A program made the translations under genes and the position numbers. Shown here piece by piece: positions 1-10,985 of a DNA stretch of 64,000 nucleotides. Every line of letters starts with the position of its first letter. Positions within the stretch are counted from its first letter, which is position 1. The notes under the pieces were generated by a model. The model was not told the origin of the DNA. It did no database searches and worked only from the letters and a program-made list of their open reading frames with translations. The DNA lies in NCBI RefSeq assembly GCF_003255815.1, contig NC_037686.1, positions 59,264,646 to 59,328,645 on the forward strand. Direction: 5' to 3'. Source of the stretch: Theropithecus gelada (taxonomy: Eukaryota > Chordata > Mammalia > Primates > Cercopithecidae).

Positions 1-210
1 CCATTTCTGCTAAAAATTCCCCCCCGGCAAAATTAGCCGGATATGGTGGCCGTGCACGTCTAATCCCAGCTACTTGGGAAGCTGAGGCAGGAGAATCGTG
101 TGAACCGGGAGGTGGAGGTTGCAGTGAGCCAAGTTCACGCCACTGCCCTCCAACCTGGGCAGCAGAGTTAGACCCTTTCTCAAAAATAAATGAATAAATA
201 AATAAATAAC
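1..210 (+). mobile_element. Alu, right half only, cut by window start
   Basis: The sequence reads as the second half of an Alu on the plus strand: the AAAATTAGCCGG box, the AATCCCAGCTACTTGGGA segment, GAGGCAGGAGAATCG, and a final A-rich tail that has become AAATAAATG repeats at 185-210. The left half lies before the window. Several substitutions suggest an older Alu, not a recent AluY. Non-coding SINE; no function is implied. Confidence 0.9.
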
Positions 211-240
211 TGAATGTATGTGAGGTCTAATAATAAATCC

Positions 241-655
241 CTTTATACTCTTCAATTAAAAATTGAGGTAAAATGCATAATACAATTTGCTATCTTAATT
301 ATTTTAAAATGTATACCTCAGTGGCACTCAGTGCATTTACATAGTTGTGCACCATTTCCATCGTTCAATCACAGAAGTTTATTTATCTTGTAAAACTGCA
401 ACTCTCTCTATTATACAATAGTTGCAATTCACTTCACCCACTCCCTAGAAACCACCATTCTACTTTGTGGTCCTAAGAATTTGGCTAGACCAGGTAGCCA
501 GATTCACTTCATATGAATGCATTCATACAGTATTAGTTCATACACTTCATAGGAGTGTATTCATACAGTATTAGTCATTTTGTGGCTGGCTTATTTCACT
601 TAGCATAATGTTCTCAAGGTTAACTCATGTTGTAACATGTGTCAGACCCACCCTT
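241..655 (-). mobile_element. Old L1 3' region, antisense, left part
   Basis: Plus-strand text matches the antisense of an ancient L1 3' region, including CATACAGTATTAGTCATTTTGTGGCTGGCTTATTTCACTTAGCATAATG in short recognisable blocks. The same element resumes at 1021 after an Alu insertion. It is heavily diverged and has no open frame of note. The subfamily (L1M-type) is inferred only from divergence. Confidence 0.75.
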
Positions 656-698
656 CCTTCTTTCCTTCCTTCTTTCCTTCCTTCCTTCCTCTCTTTTC

Positions 699-731
<33 letters not shown>

Positions 732-736
732 TCATT
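652..736. repeat. Pyrimidine microsatellite (TTCC/TTCT/TC)n
   Basis: A pure pyrimidine run of mixed CTTC, TTCC and (TC)n units lies directly ahead of the T-rich end of the minus-strand Alu. It probably grew out of the Alu poly(A) tail. Any open frame through this run (serine/leucine/phenylalanine-rich) is a low-complexity artefact. Confidence 0.9.
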
Positions 737-1020
737 TTTTTGAGACAGAGTCTTCCTCTGTCTCCTAGGCTGGGATGCAGTGGCGCGGTCTCTGCTCACT
801 GCAACCTCCACCTCCCAGATTGAAGCGTTTCTTCTGTCTCAGCCTCCTGATTAGCTGGGATCACCTGCCTGCGACCACTCCTGGCTAATTTTTGTATTTT
901 TAGTAGAGAAGGGGTTTCACCATCTTCGCCAGGTTGGTTGCAAACTCCTGACCTCAGGGGATCCACCTGCCTCGGCCTCCCCAAGTGCTAGGATTACAGG
1001 CATGACCACTGCACCTGGCC
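737..1020 (-). mobile_element. Alu, near full length, antisense
   Basis: Starts with TTTTTGAGACAGAGTC and ends with the antisense Alu 5' end (GCACCTGGCC). Both monomers and the A-rich middle (as TTTTTGTATTTTTAGTAGAGA) are visible. It interrupts the old L1 that continues on both sides. Target-site duplications cannot be resolved because the flank is a pyrimidine repeat. Many differences from consensus suggest an AluS or older copy. Confidence 0.93.
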
Positions 1021-1150
1021 TTTCCTTTCTTTTTATTGCTGAGTAATCATCTATTATATGTATATACTTCATTTTATGTATCCATTCATCCACTGATAGA
1101 TACTTAGGTTGCTTTTACCTTCTGACTATTGCAAAAAATGTGCAGTGGCT
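1021..1150 (-). mobile_element. Old L1 3' region, antisense, right part
   Basis: Continuation of the L1 fragment from 241-655: antisense text for the L1 3' region (TTTTTATTGCTGAGTAATC, then the TCCATTCATCCACTGATAG block). The Alu at 737-1020 sits between the two parts, so the L1 is older than that Alu. Confidence 0.7.
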
Positions 1151-1462
1151 CAATCTACACATACATCACTAAATTTCTTCAATTTTTCATAAACTGCACA
1201 AGTAAAATGACACCCAATCTCTGCAAATAATGATCTATGCTGTTAAAATAATGCAGAGCAATTCTATCAAATGTTTTATTTTTTCTATGAGATCCAGTTC
1301 TGTCTTCATTGTACATTTAATTTTAATATTTGAATGACAATAACTCTGTTATACTGCAATAGGCAATAAAAGCAGATATAAGCTTTTCTATTAAGTGAAA
1401 TATTCATGTAGTTTTTCTCAGTAAAATATATATATTCGTACACCAGTAGTGTATTACTGCCT
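1151..1462. other. Unassigned AT-rich sequence
   Basis: No gene, RNA or repeat family could be recognised. The stretch is AT-rich with stop codons in all frames. Confidence 0.6.
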
Positions 1463-1592
1463 TCTGGTGCTACAAAGAAGAAGTTAAAATCTAAAACACG
1501 GGGGAGTCTTCCTATCCATATTAATACATTTTATCTCATCCAGACATCAGTCTGTCCCCTGTTTCTTTAGAACACTCATGGTCCAATTGCAA
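1463..1592 (+). repeat. 130-bp direct repeat, copy 1
   Basis: This block, starting TCTGGTGCTACAAAGAAGAA and ending GGTCCAATTGCAA, recurs at 1727-1856 with a constant 264-base offset and no indels. I count roughly nine mismatches over 130 bases. The repeated sequence itself was not recognised as a known transposon. Confidence 0.95.
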
Positions 1593-1656
1593 GATGCTTT
1601 CCATAGCCCTAATTATTCATATTAGTAAATTACTGCAAGTACTTTGGTGTATGAAA

Positions 1657-1694
1657 TGTACATATATGTATATATGTGTATGTGTGTATATATA

Positions 1695-1726
<32 letters not shown>
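1657..1726. repeat. (TATG)n/(TA)n microsatellite
   Basis: Alternating TA/TG tracts with a short A run in the middle, lying between the two copies of the 130-bp repeat. The length is likely polymorphic. Confidence 0.9.
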
Positions 1727-1856
1727 TCTGGTGCCACAGAGAAGAAGTTAAAATCTAAAACACGGGGGAGTCTTCCTACCCATATTAATATATTTTATCT
1801 CATCCAGACATCAGTCTGTCACCTGTTTCTTGAGAACCCGCATGGTCCAATTGCAA
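1727..1856 (+). repeat. 130-bp direct repeat, copy 2
   Basis: Second copy of the block at 1463-1592, same orientation. Copy 2 begins immediately after the TA tract and ends where a short (GA)n(TA)n tract starts (1857-1880), so both breakpoints touch simple repeats. Confidence 0.95.
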
Positions 1857-2466
1857 AGAGAGAGAGAGATATATATATATCCTATTTAATTCCTTGAAAA
1901 TTTCTGCGTATTCTACCCCTTGGAACATTATGATTTATTAATATCTGAAGTGTTTGGTTGAAAAATGGGGACTTTGAACTAACCAACGTGACACTGAAAA
2001 AGAGCATCATATCCGATCCCTTGTCAACCTGACCTCCATACATACCTCTTCAAACCATATTTCATCTCCAAAGAGAGGCTAGAAAACTCTTGTTTCTGCT
2101 TAACATGATTCAAGTGTGCTGTGTACAACTGAAAGCAGGCTAACTCTTTCTCCATGAGATAATGCCTATTCCTAGATGACGTTAACTTTTCTCTTTTGAT
2201 ATCCTGTAACCTAAATACTGCAATGTAAAGTTTGCTATTATTAATACTTTTTTTTGCCAGATTCTATGGGATGATAGGGAAGAAAACAAAAGTATTCAGT
2301 TAATATGTATACAAATATATTAATAGAAAATAAGAAAGGAATAGTATTACAGTCCTTGTTTATTCAGATGTTCACATGGTCCTATTTGGTATTTATAACC
2401 ATATTCTTCCCCTGCTGACCCCATTGTCCCTTTGTCCTCAGTGGTACTTTTATTCGTGGTGCTTCT
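1857..2466. other. Unassigned sequence
   Basis: After a short (GA)(TA) tract, the sequence is unremarkable and AT-rich with no repeat or gene I can name. The last ~100 bases may belong to the ERVL-like element that is clear from about 2467. Confidence 0.5.
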
Positions 2467-3072
2467 TTGCTTGGTTGTTTCACTCAAACCTTCATTCCTG
2501 AAGGGTCTGGCCCATTAGCAAGTCCAACCTCAATTGGGTTTGGGTTTTTCACTGACTTTAATCATGGGATGATTAGCATGATTTCCCATAATGTTAGATA
2601 TGGAGATGATGCATGGGCTCAGCAACAGGGGCTTCCACTCCTGAAGGCTAACCTGGCAAACTCATGTGAATTGTCTAACTTGGAGGCAGGAAAGAACAAT
2701 GAGTTATTATGGCACAACTTCCTAGACTAATCAGACAGCTACTTGGTGACAAGCTGATTACATTTGACCATCTCTGGTATGGAAAGGATAACGCTTAATT
2801 TTTAATGGAATAGACAGTCATTCTGGATATACATTTATCTTCCATGTACGGAATACTTCTGCCATCCATGACTTATTGTTTACTATTTGTGGACTTACAT
2901 AATTTCTTATCCACCTTCATAGTCCTCTAAACAATATTCTTGCTGATCAAGGAGCTCACTTCACAGTAAATGAGGTGCATCAATGGACCCATGGAAATAA
3001 AATTCATCGGTCCCACTGCCACACATGGTAGCATGGTAGTACTAAGAGATACCCTAAGGGACCTGTTGAATT
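2467..3072 (+). pseudogene. ERVL-type pol relic, integrase region (sense)
   Basis: The translated plus strand shows decayed pieces of a retroviral integrase in order. Around 2604-2730 is a stretch resembling the integrase N-terminal zinc-binding region (WAQQQGLPL; only part of the HHCC set remains). At 2941-3012 the catalytic-core reading ILADQGAHFT is followed by VHQWTHG. These motifs fit the endogenous retrovirus-L family. Stops and frame changes break the frame, and no LTR is seen at the left edge. The 3' end is duplicated around an L1 insertion (see 2907-3072 and 3249-3414). It is an old dead copy, annotated for origin only. Confidence 0.75.
2907..3072 (+). repeat. 166-bp direct repeat flanking L1, left copy
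   Basis: Matches 3249-3414 at a constant offset of 342 with no indels. I count 14 mismatches in 166 bases, five of them in the first 22. It ends exactly where the T-rich tail of an antisense L1 begins, so by position it behaves like a very long target-site duplication. Confidence 0.9.
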
Positions 3073-3248
3073 TCTTTTTTTTTTTTTACTTTTTTTTTTT
3101 TTTATTACACTTTAAGTTCTAGGGTACTTGTGCATAACGTGCAGGTTTGTTACATATGTATACTTGTGCCATGTTGGTGTGCTGCACCCATCAACTCATC
3201 AGCACCCATCAACTCGTCATTTACATCAGGTATAACTCCCAATGCAAT
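3073..3248 (-). mobile_element. Young 5'-truncated L1 3' end, antisense
   Basis: A T-rich tail (3073-3105) is followed by the antisense L1 3' UTR: TTTAAGTTCTAGGGTAC, TGCAGGTTTGTTACATATGT, and two tandem 18-bp units at 3183-3200 and 3201-3218. Only about 145 bases of L1 body remain. It differs from the L1 at the window's right end at only about two positions over ~155 bases, so it is young. It is inserted in the ERVL relic. Confidence 0.95.
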
Positions 3249-3414
3249 TTATCCGACGTCATACTCCTCCAAACAATATTCTTGCTGATCAAGGAGCTCA
3301 CTTCACAGTAAATGTGGTGCATCAATGGACTCATGGAAATAAAATTCACTGGTCCCACTGCCACACACAGTAGCATGGTAGTACTAGCAGATAACCTAAG
3401 GGACCTGTTGTATT
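3249..3414 (+). repeat. 166-bp direct repeat flanking L1, right copy
   Basis: Right-hand copy of 2907-3072. It contains the same integrase-core text and the same switch into antisense ERVL sequence at about 3355, so the junction was already present when the block was duplicated. Confidence 0.9.
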
Positions 3415-5204
3415 CCACATGTACTTTCTCCAATTCCATTATGGAGCAGCAGCCCAATTTTCTCTTGATAATCAGGATCAAACACCCATCAAGTACAATA
3501 ACTTTTCTCTTTGCCTAATTTAGATGAACGAGGAGGCCAGAGTAGCTGGATTTCAGTCATGACTTCCAGTTCAATAAAATCATTGTGTTTCTTGGTGGAG
3601 GAATTCCTCGTTTTGGAAGTCAGCCCTCTAGTTCAAAAGAGACTAAAGTCATGGGGATAGAAAGCAAATGTTTTCTAATGGATCACCAGGTATAATATGA
3701 GTGTAGCCACTTCCATTTCCACTCCATTATTCATGTACTCACAGTTCCTGCTTGTGGGAGAAATAGGCCATATTGTCACACTGCTTTAGAAAAGTACAGC
3801 ATTCTGGAGGACATTGTCCTAGCACCACAAGGTGCTACCACTTATTCTGCCGTTCTATCAGGGCAATTGGACCAATGCATTTTATTTCCATGGGTCCATT
3901 GATGAACCTTATTTACTGTGAAGTGAGTTCTTTGATCAGCAAGAATCTTGTTTGGAGGACTGTGAGGGTGGATAAACAATTCCGTAAGTCCACAAATAGT
4001 AAACATATAAGTTATGGATGGCAGAAGTATTGCATACATGGAAGATAAATGTATATCCAGAGTGAGTGTCTATTCCATTAAAAACTAAGTGTTGCCCCTT
4101 CCATACCAGAGTTGGTCAAATGTAATCAGCTTGTCACCAAGTAGGTGGCTGATCAATCAGGGGAGTTGTGTCATATCAAGAAGTCATCATTGTTCTCTAC
4201 TGCTTGCAAATTGGGTAATTAGCATGAGTGGTAGCCAGGTTAGCCTTCAGGAGTGAAAGTCTATGTTGCTGAGCCCATGCATAATGTGCACGTCTATCAC
4301 AATGGAATGTTTTTTTTTTATGAGCCTAACAGACAATGGCATAAATGTCTGCAGAGAGGCTGAATGGCATTTATTCACTGATCATCCTATCCATTGAATT
4401 ACTAAAGTCCTCACCTGCTGAGGTCACCCTTATATGGGCATATACATGGAACACAGATATCTTCACAGTGTCTGACCATTCGGAGAGGTCTATTCACATT
4501 CTTTGTACCCAGACACCCTTGCTATCAATTTTCCAATCATGCCATGACCATTCAGGCAATCTTTGACCGCAGTCAATTAATTAAAATAGACTCATACTTG
4601 TCTCTTCTTCCAGGCACAATGAACAACCAGGTTGCATTAATAGAAGCATTGCCCAGAGAGACACTTTTTCCTTATCATTGCCCATGAATGTCCAAGAAAA
4701 GGCTGTAATTCTGCAGCTGATCACTGTTTTCTTAGAGTCTAAGTATTGTCCAGAGCCATCTGTAAACTACCCTCAAGTTTTCTTTCCCTTAATCAGCAAC
4801 TGTTTATGAGGCATGGGTGTAGGCTAGGAGAGATAGGTAATGTAGTTGGTGAAGGAGACATGGAAAATTAGGATACACTCTATGCAAATTACTTGTGCCT
4901 TCAGGGCATGTATGAGCCCAATCTTACATTGACCATTTTCATTTGATGACAGAGAAATGCTGTTCATATCCGACATTATGGCTTGGTAATTTCAACAATG
5001 GTTCATGACAGGCAACTCAAGTTGCGTGGTGATTTAGTGACCCATGGTTAAGTGTTAAATCTTTTCCAAGGCTCAGGAGCAAAAAGTTGTTTTCAAAATG
5101 AAATAATTATGTGCAAAGGATGGCAGAGTTTTGCTCCAAAATCCTGAGGTTCTGTGATTAATTTATGGGGATCTGCCGTAGGTTCCAAACAGTATCTTTA
5201 TTTT
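3356..5204 (-). pseudogene. ERVL-type pol relic, antisense: dUTPase and integrase part
   Basis: The reverse complement reads as a decayed ERVL internal region. The dUTPase-like portion lies at about 3360-3780. The integrase core comes next (about 3870-3960, reading ILADQRTHFT then VHQWTHG), and then its zinc-binding region to about 4310. The part from 4310 to 5204 is consistent with upstream pol (RNase H side) but I see no clear motif there. The integrase part is an inverted second copy of the sense relic at 2600-3012. Numerous stops and frameshifts make it non-functional. An MLT1-like LTR interrupts it at 5205. Confidence 0.7.
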
Positions 5205-5405
5205 CATGCACTGAGAAGAGGTCATATGAGGATACAGCAAGATGGTAGCTTGCTTGTCTGAAAGCCAGGAAGAGCACTCTCACCAGACACCAACTCTGTT
5301 GGTTTTTTAATCTTAGACTTTGAGTCTTAAGAATTTGTAGAAATAAATTTTGTTTTTTTGTGCCACCCAGTCTATGGTTGTATTACAAGAGCCCAAGTTG
5401 ACTTA
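5205..5405 (+). mobile_element. MLT1-type MaLR LTR, 3' part
   Basis: Short blocks match the 3' half of MLT1 LTRs: GAAGAGGTCATATGAGGA, AAAGCCAGGAAGAGC, CACCAGACACCAACTCTG, AGAAATAAATTTTG (polyadenylation signal) and GCCACCCAGTCTATGG. It is a 5'-truncated fragment lying inside the antisense ERVL relic. Confidence 0.75.
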
Positions 5406-6880
5406 TGAGTAAGTATGTACAAATTAGAAACAGGTTGTCTCCAAATTCCGATTCAAAGACACCCTCAAGGCTTCATACCTTCTGCATAAAATTACCAATG
5501 TACTGGACCAGTGTGATGTCATTTGAAAGAGAAAAGTGATCAAGAGCTTTACGGGTACTAGAGCTGGAGAGTTAAGGTATTGGTGGCCAAACCAGCTGAG
5601 AGTAAACTGCTTCTGGTGGCTTAATTAACTATTATAGGGAAAAATAAATCCCTTGCCAGATTAGATAGCTGTGTACCAGGTACCAGGCAGGATATGTGTT
5701 AATTTCTCAAGCAATATTACCCCATCTAGAAATCAGTTGCAATTGTAGTCACTGCCTGATTAAGTTTGCAATAAATAGTGTCATCCTCGAACATACATCT
5801 GTTTCTGCACAGGTCAAATTGGAAGTAGAATGGGGCTATAATAAACAATCAACAGTCCTGTTTTGCTGTAGTCCTTAATGATGGCAATAATCTCTGAAAT
5901 CCCTCCAGAAGTGCTGTGTTGCATTTGTTTTAAGCTTTCTGTAATTAGAGGAAACTCCAGTGGTTTCCATTTGGTCTTTTATATAAAAATAGCTTCCACT
6001 CCACAGGTTAGAGAACCAATGTGAGAATTCTTCCAATTGCAGAGTATGATTATTTCAGTGATAAATTCTGGAACTAGATGAATAAGTACAAGAAGAGCCT
6101 AGGAACCCACTGATACCACTGTGAGATGGACTCAAGTTAAAACTCAATTGATTACTTGACTTCCATTTGCCCCTAGTGTGGTTGGTGGATCACAGTGACA
6201 TTTTGGCCTCCAGAAATTAATTTCACTTCTAAACCAGTGTCGAAAATATCCCTGAGAAGTCTGATTATTTTCTGTAATTCAGAGCCACCCAAGTATATTG
6301 TCACCTTTGAGGAAGACTGGGAGAAAAATTTATTAGAAAATTTTTGGCAGCGTAGCAGGGTTCTTTCTCAAGAGGATACAGTCTCCCATCCATTCAAGGT
6401 GTCTGAATCTATAAATTGGCTCAAGCCTGGGTGTTAACTGAGGCCTTGTGGTTTTGTTTTGATGATTTAAGGCTTACTTATTTTTATTAGACCTAGAATT
6501 GTTCTGTGTATACAGATCAGTAAATAATTTAGTAGACCACCCATCTATTTTCCAAGAACATTATGACCAACTAGCCAATGCCAGTTATCTGAAAGTCAGA
6601 CTTCCGATTACTTCTCTGGGTGGATTTCATGATTGATAATAATCAGAATACACTTGGCATTGGTGATTAAGTGCTACCACTCGACCTTATCATTCCAGGA
6701 TTCCATTATGCTCATTGAATTTTGTGATCCTAGCTTGCTAGTAGCAGTTCCCACTGTAATTTTTGACCTGCAGAGGAGTGAACAAGGGCTTTTCATGGAT
6801 GCTGGAGCTCCCTCCCTATTTCTCAGGGTCATAGTAAAAGGTGCAGCATTTGGACACTCCAGGCTTGGGTAAACAGCTCT
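5406..6880 (-). pseudogene. ERVL-type relic, antisense: reverse transcriptase and gag side
   Basis: Continuation of the antisense ERVL internal region beyond the MLT1-like LTR. The reverse complement at about 5690-5830 resembles the reverse transcriptase palm start, and a degenerate catalytic-site region lies near 5505-5530 with the tyrosine-aspartate signature damaged. The block from about 6000 to 6880 occupies the expected gag side but is too diverged for a domain call. No LTR or primer-binding site was recognised at the right edge. Long dead, many stops. Confidence 0.6.
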
Positions 6881-7740
6881 TACACAATAAGTCTCTCATC
6901 CAAAAGACCACCAGAATGGCTAAATATTAGGAAAGAGATCTTTATTGATCATATCAGTTTGCTAACTGGGAAGAGGCAACCTCTGATGTGGATCAAAGGT
7001 GTACTCTCTTTGAAAAAGGAAAGGATGGGTTGAATTTTATGCCTCACAGGGTCTGTCTTACAAAATAGAGGCATACATACATATTCAGCAAGTTTTGAGG
7101 GTGTATTTATAAGGGAAGTCAAGTGCAGCGGCAATGGGAAAACATCTCATTTCCCTTTGCCATGGAATTTTCAGCATTAAAGTGAGATGGAATATGGCTC
7201 TGTACATTGAAAAGTAAACTACAGGACACAAAGACAGTCTGTGCGCAGCCTCTATCAGCTGCTGAAACTACCTTCATTTCTGCTGCAATGGCTTAGGAGA
7301 AAAAAATGTTTATAAGGCCAGTCCTCTGTCCGAACAAGAGTTGTAGTGGTTTGGATTACAAATCAGAGTTAGGATGGGTCTGATACTTTGCCTGATAGAC
7401 CCTCTTGTTAGAGAATGAAGCAAAAGTCTGGTTTTTCTTGGAGCCATAGGAATGTAGGAAGATGCCATGATAGCCAAGCCCTGAACTCTTGACATTTTTT
7501 TTTCACTTTTTTTTCCTTCACCTTAGGGTCCACCTTAGTTTATAAAGAGGAATCCATTTTAGTCTCTTAGATCACACCACACTTATTAGGATCCATTCCT
7601 GCACATGTCTCAGATTTCTGTTTAAATTGAAAAAAAAATGCAATTAATCTGGTATATGCTGTACTCCCCTTGTGTGCCGCACTTCATACTTCATCCTTTG
7701 GGACCTACTGAGTCTAGTTTAAGTCTAGAAGCAAAGAGAA
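6881..7740. other. Unassigned, possibly retrovirus-derived
   Basis: No family could be named. Its position next to the 5' side of the antisense ERVL relic and its composition allow leftover leader or LTR sequence, but I see no TG...CA ends or polyadenylation signal to prove it. Poly(T) runs sit at 7495-7516. Confidence 0.4.
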
Positions 7741-8140
7741 GGGATTAGGTTGAATCCTGAAAAGAAACAGGAGTGTTTTGTAAGCAAATTCCTCAGGGGA
7801 GGCCACTGCAGGTCAAGGAAAGTTTACCTCTTCGGGCAGGGGTGGAAGGGGGGCCGCTGCTGGCAAGAAAATGGCAGCCAGATTTCAGGGTTTGGTGGCG
7901 CCCCCTTCAGCGGGGTCTGTCTCTATGCCTCCATTCAAATTTTAGCATTACATATCTTCCCAGTGGATGCCTTCACTGTAACAGAATACACACTGAGGGT
8001 TGGAAAATAAATTGCCTTGTAACTCAGCCAGAGGCAGGATGGGGCTCAAGGTTTGGTTTTCAGAAATCTCAACCCTGTGACTGGAGGAGATTAGGATTTC
8101 TTTCACGGCAAATATGAAAACATTCAGGTCATTAATGTGG
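7741..8140. other. Locally GC-richer patch with overlapping short open frames
   Basis: This 400-base patch is noticeably more GC-rich than its surroundings (for example 7838-7920) and has two overlapping plus-strand open frames of 86 and 114 codons (7750-8010 and 7773-8117). Neither protein resembles a family I know, and no splice signals or promoter stand out. It may be part of an unrecognised LTR or repeat. Confidence 0.4.
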
Positions 8141-10149
8141 AATGTTAGCTGTGAATTTGAAACCCTGAGCTCATCTTTTCTTTTCTCTACTTCTCCAGCA
8201 AGTTAAGAGCAACCAGCCAATTCCATTTTACTCCTTAATTTGACTACAATGTTCTAAGGTGACAAATATATAGAAACCAGTAGTTTTCTTTCTCTAGGTG
8301 TTTAACTAGGAGTGTCCATTGAAATTATGCCACGGACAACCACTCCCCACTTTTACACCAAAGATAAAGGCATAAGTGTCCTTACATACAGTCAGATTGG
8401 AAAACCAATTCCAGAAACTCAGAAACTTTTCCCTGATAACAGAACAGTGTCTTCCCTGCAGACCTCTTAAGAAGTGGCTGTTTTCCTTTTCTTTCCCACC
8501 TGCTTAATACCTTTGTGCTTGGAGGTGAGATACATTACATTCTTATTACTGTCGCTTCCAGACTACTCTCCTTTTTCCCTTAGAATGACAAGTCTTTAGA
8601 CTACAGCACTCACTGCCACTCTCACCTGCAGACACCTACTCTCCTCATCCCCACTGGTCATCATTATTTCATCCCTGGTGATTTTGGCTTCTGGCATATT
8701 ATCTCTTTCACAATGCTTTTGTTGGATTCTTTAGTGATGTCAATATTCACATGAATTACCCTTTCAATAAACTGCCCTCTTTTCCTCCACTGGCCTTGTT
8801 TTCCACCTTACATCAACCTAGACCTTACTAGACCTTTTCAATCGTAAATTCATATATCCAGCTTGCTCACTGCTGACTCCTGTTTTCTGTTTTAGTTTGT
8901 TTGTTTGTTTGTTTTTCCTTTGGCCATTTCCCTCTTGTGCTACAAATCCAACAATCTTTCTACTGCTGGTGCCTGGTCCGATGACCCTGTTATCTTTTTA
9001 TTACGCCTCATGTCTCACTTTACTCTCTCCTTAATTAGTTTAAATTCCATAGTCAGTTATTATGATCACTTTCTTCATACGCCCTAAACTCCTTTGCTTT
9101 TCTTTTACTTTGTTGTACTCCTCAAACCTGAATCTTACATTACTACACGCTGACATGCATGCTGGTGGAAACATACTGTGATACAGAATGATGCCACTTT
9201 AATTCATGCCCATTAACGTCATAAGGACCGGGCAATTAGTTTGTTAGTTTAGCCCATGTGTTTTTTCATGTTCCAAGATAACTAGTTTACATATCTTCTC
9301 TTTCCTAAAACCGCCAAAACCTTATCCTCACTATTGCTTTAGCTGATGATTTGCTTTTTGCTGAGAAAATAGAAGCTATCAGAAGTGAAATTCCATAAAC
9401 CCCTATACTGTACCAATTTACCTCCCTGCCTCTGTGCTAATGTATTTTGCACTTAACTCTTGTTACCATGAAAGAGCTGTCTCCAGTCTCCTCACTGAAA
9501 GCAATTCTTTCATTTGACATTTAGATTCCATTCCGTTACCTACTCAATGATATTGCACTAGTGATTTCTTCATCACTTTTTAGTATCATTAAATATTCCC
9601 TGTCTACTTGCACATTCCCATAAACATGTTGTTATTTATGCACATTTAAAAAATTCTCAACTCCAACCCCCTTCAGCTAGCTGCAAATTGCACTTCTTAT
9701 TTTATACGAATTTTCTCAAAAGGGGCACATAACTCATTGTCCCAATTTTTTGCCTCCCATTTTCTCCTATACTAAATTAAACTAGGTGTCATTCTCTGCC
9801 ACGCCACTGATAAAACTCTTGTACATGTGACTTCTATGATAATTTAATTGGTGTGATTTTGTCATTTATATTTAAAGTAATTATTTATGTATTTGGGATT
9901 AAGTCTGCCATTGTATCTTTTTGTTTTCCCTTTGTTACCTCTGTTTCTGATTCTTCTGTTTCTCTGTTCTTGCACTCATGCCAGTTATAGAAGACTTTTT
10001 CAAATTCAATTTTGATTTATTTTAATGTGTTTGAGTATACTGCTTTGTATATTTTTCTTAGTGATTGAACTAGATGTTATGGTATGTTTTATATGACTTT
10101 TCCAGGCTTACTGGTATCAGTTTTTATCACTTTCAGTGAAGCATTAGAA
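8141..10149. other. Unassigned pyrimidine-leaning sequence
   Basis: Roughly 2 kb with no gene or confidently named repeat. A short (TTTG)n run sits at 8894-8917. The plus strand is rich in T and C over long stretches, which would suit an antisense copy of an ancient LINE, but I could not match specific blocks. Confidence 0.4.
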
Positions 10150-10985
10150 ACTTAATTCCATTTCAGCCTCCACCCTACTCAATTTCTAAATATGATCTCC
10201 TTAAGCATTTCCTCTACATACACTGACCACACCAGATACTCTTCCAATTTTTGCTGCAGCCATCAAAGATAAGTAACAAACTCACCGGGTGAGGGAGCCT
10301 TATATTTACCCTATTTTTACTTATTCCGTTGTGCTTCTTTTAATTTTTGAAATCCCTAGGCTTCTTATATTCTTTTTTGTTTGGAGAATTTATTTGCCAT
10401 TCTTTAAAAGTAGATTTTTTAAAAGTTCAATTATTACTGCTGTAGTGAACTAATTCTACTGCTGCCCTCAGGGTGGAGAGAGTGCCCCGACTACTACTAT
10501 CCCCACACTATCAGGCCACTGCTTCCTGAGGAGTGAGGCACAACCCTGTGGCATTGCAACCAGCTGGAGATCATCCCATCACTCACTGCCCTGGGCTAGG
10601 ATCAGAGGATGAGGCTCCCTCCTAGATATCTGCTGTGATTCCCCTTTATTGGTCCTTAGAACAGAAAGAATAGACTTTTTCTACTGTTTTGTTCTGTTTA
10701 GTTTTGTCGATGACTGTTGGCAGTCTGGAATGAACACATCTCTGGTACCCAGTCTGGGATTCTGGGATACACAGGAAATAGAAAATTTATGAAAGACAGC
10801 ACAGTTACTAAAGAACTAAGGTCTCTATTCACTCCACTTATTCTTTGATTTTTTTAAGGGTCATTTGTGATAGCATTTTGAATTATTTCTGGAATATTTA
10901 TTTTCACTGAAAGGGGAGGAACAAAGAGATATGAGTATATGCCATCTGGAAGTGGAATGGAAAATAATGAAAATTTCCTTAATTC
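10150..10985 (-). mobile_element. Possible ancient L1 3' UTR, antisense
   Basis: The block around 10440-10960 (a moderately GC-rich section followed by GGAGGAACAAAGAGATATG and ATGCCATCTGGAAGTGGAAT) reminds me of antisense L1M-type 3' UTR text. The match is from memory of the family and is weak. No coding potential is visible. Confidence 0.3.

Noticed and set aside
2467..2730. 87-codon frame as a possibly domesticated retroviral protein
   Set aside because: It covers only a decayed integrase fragment with part of the zinc-binding residues missing and is followed by stops. No sign of preservation is visible.
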